The notes below the pieces were generated by a model. The model saw only the letters and a program-made list of their open reading frames with translations, ran no database searches and was not told where the DNA came from. A stretch of 14,475 nt of DNA. It comes from Gaiellales bacterium (GTDB lineage: Bacteria; Actinomycetota; Thermoleophilia; Gaiellales; F1-60-MAGs149). Shown here one piece after another: positions 9,176-14,475 of the stretch. Where the stretch lies: NCBI GenBank assembly GCA_030831375.1, contig JAURLF010000171.1:1-14475 (forward strand), written 5' to 3'. The position numbers and the translations under genes are program-made. The number at the start of each line of letters is the position of its first letter. Positions within the stretch are counted from its first letter, which is position 1.

Positions 9176-10026
9176 GCGCGCTCAGGATCGCCGTGCCGTC
9201 GAAGGGCCGTCTGGCCGAGCCGACGCGACGCCTCCTGGGCGATGCCGGAATTCCTATCCCCGCCGACGACCGCCGACTGATCGTGCCTGTCGAGGAGCAG
9301 GGCGTGGAGCTCCTCTACGCGCGGACGGACGACATCCCCACCCTCCTGCGCGACGGCGCCGCCGACGTCGGGGTCGTCGGGGCCAACCAGCTCGCCGAGC
9401 ACGGCGACGCCGGCCTCGGCACGCTCGTGCCGCTCGGCTTCGGCGCCTGCCGGCTCGCGCTCGCCGCTCCCGCCGACTCGGGTACCGCCGCGCTCGGCGA
9501 CCTGTCCGGGCGTCGCATCGCCACCTCGCACCCCGCGGTGCTCGGCGCATTCCTCGCCGAGCGCGGGGTCGCCGCGGACCTGACGACGCTGTCGGGCTCG
9601 ATCGAGCTCGCGCCGACGATCGGCGCCGCCGACGCGATCTGCGATCTCGTCTCGACGGGCGAGACCCTGCGCCAGAACGGGCTCCGCATCATCGACACCG
9701 TGCTGCGCTCCGAGGCCGTGCTGATCGCCGCCGACCGCGTCGCAGACGACGAGCGGGTGGCGGTCCTGCGGACGGCGGTCGAGTCGGTCCTCGCCGCGCG
9801 GCCCAAGCGCTACCTGATGCTGAACGCGCCCGACGGTTCGCTCGACCGCATCCTCGCGCTCCTGCCCGGCCTCGACGCGCCCACGGTGCTGCCGCTGGCC
9901 CGCGAGGACATGCACGCGGTCCACGCCGTCGTCGATGCCGCGGACCTGCCACGCTTGCTGCATCCTCTCAAGGAGGCAGGCGCGAGCGGCCTCCTCGTCG
10001 TCCCCATCGAGCATCTGATCCCGTGA
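9172..10026 (+). CDS. hisG: ATP phosphoribosyltransferase, long form
   Basis: First and committed step of histidine synthesis: joins ATP and PRPP to give phosphoribosyl-ATP. The 284 residues include SKGRL (10-14), the HisG signature ELAPTIGAADAICDLVSTGE (145-164) with TLRQNG after it, and a C-terminal ACT-like regulatory domain (about 208-284: YLMLNAP, LLPGLDAPTV, HAVVD, GLLVVPIE). The presence of this domain marks the long, self-sufficient, histidine-inhibited form, so no HisZ partner should be needed. The GTG start lies in a GTGA overlap with the regulator gene and has GGAGG six nt upstream (9161-9165). hisC follows with another GTGA overlap; hisD, often next to hisG, is not here. Confidence 0.96.
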   Translation: MSALRIAVPSKGRLAEPTRRLLGDAGIPIPADDRRLIVPVEEQGVELLYARTDDIPTLLRDGAADVGVVGANQLAEHGDAGLGTLVPLGFGACRLALAAPADSGTAALGDLSGRRIATSHPAVLGAFLAERGVAADLTTLSGSIELAPTIGAADAICDLVSTGETLRQNGLRIIDTVLRSEAVLIAADRVADDERVAVLRTAVESVLAARPKRYLMLNAPDGSLDRILALLPGLDAPTVLPLAREDMHAVHAVVDAADLPRLLHPLKEAGASGLLVVPIEHLIP

Positions 10027-11726
10027 GCGACCTCGACATCCCCTGGATCCGGCCCGAGCTGGTCAAGCCGTCGCCGTACCGCTGGCAGGAGGGCGTGCCC
10101 GACGGCGACGTCGCGCGCTTCGACCTCAACACGCTGCCGCGCAACCCCTCGTGGTGGCCCGGTATCGCCCGCACGATCGCCGGGCTGTCGGTCTCGTCCT
10201 ACCCCGAGGCCGACTACAACGACCTCAAGGCCGCGATCGCGGGCTACGTCGGCCTGACGCCCGACCACATCGTGCCGACCGCGGGTGGCGACGAGGCGAT
10301 CCTGCTGACAGCGTGGATCGCCCTCGGACGCGGCGATCGCTGCGTCGTCCCCCGCCCCACCTACCAGCTGCACGCCACCAGCGCCCGCATGGCCGGAGCC
10401 GAGGTGGACCTCGTCGACCCGCTGCCCGGACCCGACCTGCGCCTCGACCTCGACGAGGTTGAGCGGCGCGCCGAGGGCGCGCGCCTCGTCTGGCTGTGCA
10501 CCCCGAACAACCCGACCGGTGAGGAGATCCCGGCGGAGCGGATCCGCGCGATCGCGGCCCGCTGCCCCGGCCTCGTCGCCGTCGACCAGGCGTACCTCGA
10601 GTTCGGCGATGCTGCGGACCACGTGGCCCTGCTCAACGAGTGCCCGAACCTCGTGATCGTGCGCACGTTCTCGAAGGGCTGGGGCCTCGGCGCGCTGCGC
10701 GCTGGCTACGCGATCGCCAACCCGCCGATCGCGGGATCGCTCGACGCCCTGCGCCCGCCCGGCTCCCTCTCCACGGGCTCCGCGCTCGGCGCCGAGCTGG
10801 CGCTGCGCCATGTCGACGTCATGCGCCGCGACGCCGCGGCCTACCGCACCGAGCGCGAGCGTCTCGCGGCCGGTTTCTGCGAGCTCGGGCTCGAGGTGGT
10901 CGGCGAGGCCGGCAACTTCGTCCTCGCGCGCACGCCGTGGCAGGGCGACGAGGCGTTCGCGCAGCTCGCCGGCCGCGGGCTCGTGGTGCGCACGTTCGGC
11001 CACGAGCCCCTCCTCGCCGACTGCATCCGTGCCTGCGTCTCGGTCCCGGCCGACAACGACAGGCTGCTGGCCGGGCTCGCCGAGATGCTCGGCCGTCCCG
11101 CCCCCGCGCCGCACGACCCGGCCGTCGGCGCCGCCACCTTCGGCCGCGGCGCGCTGATCGAGCGCACCACGAAGGAGACGGCGATCCGCCTGCAGGCGAC
11201 GATCGACGGAAGCGGCCGCGCGCAGGTGGCGACGGGGGTCGGATTCCTCGACCACATGCTGACCGCGCTGGGCCACCACTCCCTGATGGACCTCGACCTC
11301 GACTGCACAGGCGACACGCACATCGACCCGCACCACACGGTCGAGGACTGCGGCATCGTGCTCGGGCAGGCGATCGACGCGGCGCTCGGCGACCGCACCG
11401 GCATCCAGCGCTTCGGCGACGCCTCCGCCCCGCTCGACGAGGCCCTCGGCCGCGCCGTCGTCGACTTCTCGGGGCGCGGCTCCAGCACCATCCGGATCAC
11501 CTTCACGGAGGACCACATCGGCGAGCTGCCGACCAGCCTGATCCCGCACCTGATCGACTGCATCGCGGTCAACGCCCGCGCCACCATCCACGTGGAGGCG
11601 TCCGGCGAGGATGACCACCACGTGGTCGAGGCGGCCTTCAAGGCGCTGGCCCGCGCGCTGCGCGAGGCCTGGTCGATCGATCCGCGCCGCGCCGGCGCGA
11701 TCGCCTCGACCAAGGGCTCCCTCTAG
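10023..11726 (+). CDS. hisC-hisB: HisC-HisB fusion: histidinol-phosphate aminotransferase / imidazoleglycerol-phosphate dehydratase
   Basis: One uninterrupted frame of 567 residues encodes two enzymes. Residues 1 to about 356 are a class I/II PLP aminotransferase: PNNPTG (161-166), VDQAYLEF (187-194) with Asp188 and Tyr191, TFSKGWGLGALRAGY (215-229) with PLP Lys218, and Arg336. A Pro/Ala-rich linker (about 358-374, RPAPAPHDPAVGAATFG) leads into a complete HisB dehydratase (about 378-567): ERTTKET (380-386), FLDHMLTALGHHSLMD (408-423), DTHIDPHHTVED (431-442), HLIDCIAVNARA (509-520) and GEDDHHVVEAAFKA (528-541), supplying the metal-binding His/Glu residues. HisB makes imidazole-acetol phosphate, which HisC transaminates, so the fusion joins consecutive steps, in reverse order along the chain. 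GTG start within GTGA overlapping hisG. An internal ATG at 11085 (Met355) has no good ribosome-binding site; separate HisB synthesis there is possible but less likely. Confidence 0.93.
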   Translation: MSDLDIPWIRPELVKPSPYRWQEGVPDGDVARFDLNTLPRNPSWWPGIARTIAGLSVSSYPEADYNDLKAAIAGYVGLTPDHIVPTAGGDEAILLTAWIALGRGDRCVVPRPTYQLHATSARMAGAEVDLVDPLPGPDLRLDLDEVERRAEGARLVWLCTPNNPTGEEIPAERIRAIAARCPGLVAVDQAYLEFGDAADHVALLNECPNLVIVRTFSKGWGLGALRAGYAIANPPIAGSLDALRPPGSLSTGSALGAELALRHVDVMRRDAAAYRTERERLAAGFCELGLEVVGEAGNFVLARTPWQGDEAFAQLAGRGLVVRTFGHEPLLADCIRACVSVPADNDRLLAGLAEMLGRPAPAPHDPAVGAATFGRGALIERTTKETAIRLQATIDGSGRAQVATGVGFLDHMLTALGHHSLMDLDLDCTGDTHIDPHHTVEDCGIVLGQAIDAALGDRTGIQRFGDASAPLDEALGRAVVDFSGRGSSTIRITFTEDHIGELPTSLIPHLIDCIAVNARATIHVEASGEDDHHVVEAAFKALARALREAWSIDPRRAGAIASTKGSL

Positions 11727-12331
11727 TGCCGCAGGTCGTGATCGTCGACTACGGGGGCGGCAACGTGCGCTCGCTGACCGCCGCGCTCGAGCGCTGCGGC
11801 GCCGACGTCGAGGTGTCGGCGAACCCGGCGAGGGTCGCGACTGCCGAGCGGCTGATGGTGGCCGGTCAGGGCGCGGCCGGCGCCGCGATGGCCGCCCTCG
11901 CCGGAGCCGGGCTCGCGGACGCCGTGCGCGCCGCAGCGAACCGCGGCACCCCGCTCCTCGGCGTCTGCGTGGGCCTGCAGCTCCTCTTCGAGCGCTCCGA
12001 GGAGGACGACTGCGCCTGCCTCGGCCTGATCCCCGGCGCGGTGCGGCGACTGGAGGGAGTCGAGCGGCTGCCCCACCTCGGCTGGAACGACGTGCTTCCC
12101 GTCGCGGAGCACCCGCTCGCGCGCGAGCTGCCGGCCGTCTGCTACTTCGCCCACTCCTACGCCGTGCCCGCCGAGACGCCGGCCGCGATCGCCACGACCG
12201 AGGTCGACGGGACCGGCTTCGCGTCGGTCGTCGCGCACGGCAGCGTCGCCGGGGCGCAGTTCCACCCGGAGCGCTCGTCGGAGGCCGGCCGGCAGCTCCT
12301 GATCCGCTTCCTCACGTGGGAGCCGGCCTGA
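11726..12331 (+). CDS. hisH: imidazole glycerol phosphate synthase, glutamine amidotransferase subunit
   Basis: Class I glutaminase that feeds ammonia to HisF. The product has 201 residues. Catalytic triad: Cys81 in GVCVGLQLL (79-87), His180 and Glu182 in QFHPERS (178-184). The N-terminal VDYGGGNVRSL (7-17) and HLGWNDV (117-123) are family hallmarks. The oxyanion-strand region reads AGQG (47-50) where PGVG is usual, a small deviation. The start is GTG at 11726, sharing one base with the hisC-hisB stop (TAGTG). It ends in a TGATG overlap with hisF, as expected for two subunits of one complex made in equal amounts. Confidence 0.95.
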   Translation: MPQVVIVDYGGGNVRSLTAALERCGADVEVSANPARVATAERLMVAGQGAAGAAMAALAGAGLADAVRAAANRGTPLLGVCVGLQLLFERSEEDDCACLGLIPGAVRRLEGVERLPHLGWNDVLPVAEHPLARELPAVCYFAHSYAVPAETPAAIATTEVDGTGFASVVAHGSVAGAQFHPERSSEAGRQLLIRFLTWEPA

Positions 12332-13083
12332 TGCTGCGCCGCCGCATCATCCCCTGCCTCGACGTGTCCGGCGGGCGCGTGGTCAAGGGCGTCGAGTTCG
12401 TCAACCTGCGCGACTGCGGCGAGCCCGTCGATGCCGCCCTGCGCTACGCCGAGCAGGGCGCCGACGAGATCTGCTGGCTCAACATCACCGCCGGCGACGA
12501 GGCCTGGCACAAGCTGCTCGCGCAGGTCGCCGACGCCGGCACCCGCATCGACGTGCCGCTCACGGTGGGTGGTGGCGTCTCCGACGAGCCGCACGTGCGC
12601 GACCTGCTCGGCGCCGGTGCCGACAAGGTGTCGATCAACTCGGCGGCCCTCGACCGCCCCGAACTCGTGGCCGAGTGCGCCGAGCGCCACGGCTCGCAGT
12701 GCATCGTGGTCGCGATCGACGCCCGCAAGGGGCCCGACGGCACCTGGGAGGCCGTCGCCTCCGGCGGCCGCCGCCCCACCGGGCGCGACGCCGTCGCGTG
12801 GGCCATCGAGGCCGTGGAGCGCGGGGCCGGCGAGCTGCTCGTGACCTCGATGGATCAGGACGGCACCCAGGCGGGATATGCGATCGACCTGTACACGCGT
12901 CTCCTCGACGCCGTCGACGTCCCGATCATCGCCTCGGGCGGCGCCAGCGGCCCCGGGGACATCGCCGACGTCCTCGAGGCGGGCGTCTCCGCCGCCCTGG
13001 CTGCGAGCATCTTCCACGACGCGATCTCGACCGTGGAGGAGGTGAAGGACGCATGCCGAGCTCGGAACCTGCCGATGCGCTGA
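12331..13083 (+). CDS. hisF: imidazole glycerol phosphate synthase, cyclase subunit
   Basis: (beta/alpha)8 cyclase that uses HisH-derived ammonia to make imidazole glycerol phosphate and AICAR. The product has 250 residues and aligns almost without gaps to Thermotoga HisF from memory. Catalytic Asp11 (PCLD) and Asp130 (VAID), plus Lys19 and Asn103, are all kept. Two positions usually acidic differ: Asn51 in WLNITA where FLDITA is usual, and Ala184 in GYA where GYD is usual. Both codons (AAC, GCG) read clearly. The start ATG lies in TGATG with hisH; GGGAG at 12318-12322 is a fair ribosome-binding site. The last 31 bases overlap hisIE. Confidence 0.95.
   Translation: MLRRRIIPCLDVSGGRVVKGVEFVNLRDCGEPVDAALRYAEQGADEICWLNITAGDEAWHKLLAQVADAGTRIDVPLTVGGGVSDEPHVRDLLGAGADKVSINSAALDRPELVAECAERHGSQCIVVAIDARKGPDGTWEAVASGGRRPTGRDAVAWAIEAVERGAGELLVTSMDQDGTQAGYAIDLYTRLLDAVDVPIIASGGASGPGDIADVLEAGVSAALAASIFHDAISTVEEVKDACRARNLPMR
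13037..13044 (+). promoter_or_regulatory. very strong ribosome binding site for hisIE inside hisF
   Basis: AGGAGGTG, fully complementary to the 16S rRNA anti-Shine-Dalgarno core, lies eight nt before the hisIE ATG at 13053 and within the hisF coding region. It decides the hisIE start despite the 31-base overlap. Confidence 0.75.
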
Positions 13084-13691
13084 CCCTCGCCGGCGAACCC
13101 GTCTTCGACGACGCCGGGCTGATCCCCGCGATCTGCCAGGACGCCGTCGACGGCACCGTGCTGATGATGGCGTGGATGAACGCCGACGCCCTCGCGCAGA
13201 CCCTCGCGACGCGCCGGGCCACCTTCTGGTCGCGCTCGCGGCGCGAGCTCTGGGTGAAGGGCGCCACCAGCGGCAACGTGCTGCGGGTCGGGTCGATCCG
13301 CCTCGACTGCGACGCGGACGCGCTGCTCCTGACGGTCTCGCCCGCCGGCCCCGCCTGCCACACGGGCACGCGCTCCTGCTGGGGCGACGATGCGGGCCCC
13401 CTGCTCTCCCGCCTCGCGCGCACGATCGAAGAGCGCCGCGGAGGCGACCCCGCGACGTCGTACGTGGCGCGCCTGCTCGCCGCCGACCGCGAGCTGGCCG
13501 CAGGCAAGGTGGCCGAGGAGGCCGCCGAGGTGCTCGAGGCCGCCCCCGGCTCGGACCACCAGGCCGAGGAGGCCGCGGACGTCCTCTTCCACCTGCTCGT
13601 GCTACTCGCGCGCGACGGCACCGACCCGCTGCGCGTCCTCGACGTGCTGGCCGAGCGCGAGGGCCTGCCGCCGCGCTGGCTGCGGGGCTAG
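13053..13691 (+). CDS. hisIE: bifunctional phosphoribosyl-AMP cyclohydrolase / phosphoribosyl-ATP pyrophosphatase
   Basis: Carries out the second and third pathway steps. The product has 212 residues. The HisI domain (about 20-112) has WMNADAL (41-47), LWVKGATSGN (66-75), the metal site DCDAD (85-89), and HTGTRSCW (103-110) preceded by Cys102, with Cys86, Cys102 and Cys109 as the zinc ligands. The HisE domain (about 116-208) has GKVAEEAAEV (151-160) and EEAADVLFHLLVLL (172-185), the acidic metal-binding helices of MazG-like pyrophosphatases. The long first segment is needed for a complete HisI, and no other in-frame start fits. It overlaps hisF by 31 bases and is followed after two bases by the methyltransferase gene. 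Fused hisIE is common in bacteria. Confidence 0.95.
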   Translation: MPSSEPADALTLAGEPVFDDAGLIPAICQDAVDGTVLMMAWMNADALAQTLATRRATFWSRSRRELWVKGATSGNVLRVGSIRLDCDADALLLTVSPAGPACHTGTRSCWGDDAGPLLSRLARTIEERRGGDPATSYVARLLAADRELAAGKVAEEAAEVLEAAPGSDHQAEEAADVLFHLLVLLARDGTDPLRVLDVLAEREGLPPRWLRG

Positions 13692-13693
13692 CC

Positions 13694-14446
13694 GTGGCGG
13701 AGCACGTCGACGAGTACGCCCCGATCGCCGACATCTACGACGCGTGGTGCCTCGAGGTCGTCGAGGACATCCCCCACTACGTCGGGATGGCGCAGGGCGC
13801 TGAGGCGCCGATCGTCGAGCTCGCCGCCGGCACGGGCCGGATCGCGATCCCGCTCGCCGAGGCCGGCTACGACGTGATCGCCGTCGACCCCTCTGACGCC
13901 ATGCGCGAGCACCTGCGCACCAACGCGGAGCGGGCCGGCGTCGGTGCGCGAATCGACATCCGCGCGGGCGACCTGCTCGACCCCGGCATCGAGGGCACGT
14001 ACGACCGCGTTCTGATCCCCTTCCGGAGCCTCCTGCACCTGCGCGACGACCATGAGCGTCTCGCAGCCCTCGCGGCGGCCCGGGCGCTGCTCGCGGAGGG
14101 CGGCTACCTCGCCTTCGACGTCTTCGCGCCCACCCCGGAGGACATCGACGCCACCCAGGGCCGCTGGCACCACCGGGACTCCGGCGCCAAGGAGCGGGCC
14201 GACTGGCACCGCGACGACGGCACGACGCGGATCGAGGTCGAGATGCGCGGTCGCACGACCACCCTCGTGCTCCATCCCGCGCCCGCTGACCATTGGCTGG
14301 GCCTCGTCGAGGACGCCGGCTTCGACGTCATCACCGCGTGGGGCGACTTCGCCGGCGGGGCCGTCCGCGGCGACGGCACCGGCGACCTCGTCGTGATCGC
14401 GCAGCGTACCGGTCGCACAGAAACAAACGCAGCGGCTACCCCGTGA
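13694..14446 (+). CDS. class I SAM-dependent methyltransferase
   Basis: A 250-residue small-molecule-type methyltransferase. Motif I ELAAGTGRIAIPLA (42-55) binds SAM, and Asp65 in VDPS (64-67) would bind the ribose hydroxyls. AGDLLD (91-96) and FRSLLHL (110-116) follow in the expected order, with FDVFAP (141-146) next. The C-terminal half (about 180-236) has the antiparallel strands of this group. The substrate cannot be told. The GTG start is two bases after the hisIE stop, so it is almost certainly co-transcribed and translationally coupled with the his genes. No known step of histidine synthesis needs methylation, so its place here is unexplained; a use for histidine or a passenger position are both possible. 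Confidence 0.88.
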   Translation: MAEHVDEYAPIADIYDAWCLEVVEDIPHYVGMAQGAEAPIVELAAGTGRIAIPLAEAGYDVIAVDPSDAMREHLRTNAERAGVGARIDIRAGDLLDPGIEGTYDRVLIPFRSLLHLRDDHERLAALAAARALLAEGGYLAFDVFAPTPEDIDATQGRWHHRDSGAKERADWHRDDGTTRIEVEMRGRTTTLVLHPAPADHWLGLVEDAGFDVITAWGDFAGGAVRGDGTGDLVVIAQRTGRTETNAAATP

Positions 14447-14475
14447 CCGGCGCGGGGACCGGCGCCGGGGCCGGG
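14443..14475 (+). CDS. possible start of a further operon gene (partial)
   Basis: A GTG at 14443 overlaps the methyltransferase stop in a GTGA arrangement, the same junction used between the regulator and hisG and between hisG and hisC-hisB. The frame stays open to the edge and reads V/M-TGAGTGAGAG, low-complexity Gly/Ala. Only 11 codons are visible and no ribosome-binding site is obvious, so this may be chance. Confidence 0.25.
   Translation, partial: MTGAGTGAGAG

Noticed and set aside
11085..11726. Separate hisB gene starting at the internal ATG.
   Set aside because: No ribosome-binding site, the frame with hisC is continuous, and the start would lie within the last helix of the HisC domain; kept only as an alternative.
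14447..14475. CCGGCGCCGG palindrome at 14459-14468 as a terminator after the methyltransferase gene.
   Set aside because: Too short, with no loop, and lying in a GC-only stretch at the window edge; a continuing GTGA-overlapping gene is at least as likely.

Overview
The window is a very GC-rich chromosomal segment (roughly 70% or more by eye). Its GTG starts, start codons placed directly behind -10 hexamers, class II ribonucleotide reductase and DUF6159-type membrane protein suggest a high-GC actinobacterium, possibly of the Thermoleophilia/Solirubrobacterales type. The lineage is an inference. I see no insertion sequence, phage gene, CRISPR array, tRNA or rRNA; all genes look chromosomal.

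Left part (1-6703): a partial AcuI/YhdH-type quinone oxidoreductase (-) runs off the left edge. Next is nrdJ (-), the B12-dependent ribonucleotide reductase, with a strong GC hairpin after its stop. A DUF6159-type membrane protein (+) converges on a D-2-hydroxyacid dehydrogenase (-), and the two share one CTAG as both stop codons. Divergent from the dehydrogenase is a small SEC-C zinc-motif protein (+), followed by a hairpin.

Middle (6704-8093): a secreted NlpC/P60-type peptidase (-) with a signal peptide, preceded by a 316-bp stretch that drops to about 50% GC over its core and is rich in inverted repeats. Part of it can be drawn as two mutually exclusive hairpins just after the hisA stop, one of them followed by five T's.

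Right part (8094-14475): histidine biosynthesis. hisA (-) and a TrpR-fold regulator of the YerC/YecD type (+) are divergent. Their start codons lie 20 bp apart and flank a perfect 18-bp palindrome with exact symmetry. Downstream of the regulator, in a tightly overlapping series, come hisG (long form), a fused hisC-hisB gene, hisH, hisF, hisIE and a SAM-dependent methyltransferase, then perhaps the start of another gene. Together these cover ATP phosphoribosyltransferase (HisG), HisIE, HisA, HisHF, HisB and HisC. hisD and a histidinol-phosphate phosphatase are not in the window. The likely logic is that the regulator represses both itself (with the operon behind it) and hisA through one operator.

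The most notable points are the single-frame HisC-HisB fusion, the symmetric operator/promoter between hisA and the regulator, the alternative-hairpin region between hisA and the peptidase gene, and a recurring TANNNT box 6-7 nt before start codons, consistent with leaderless transcripts.
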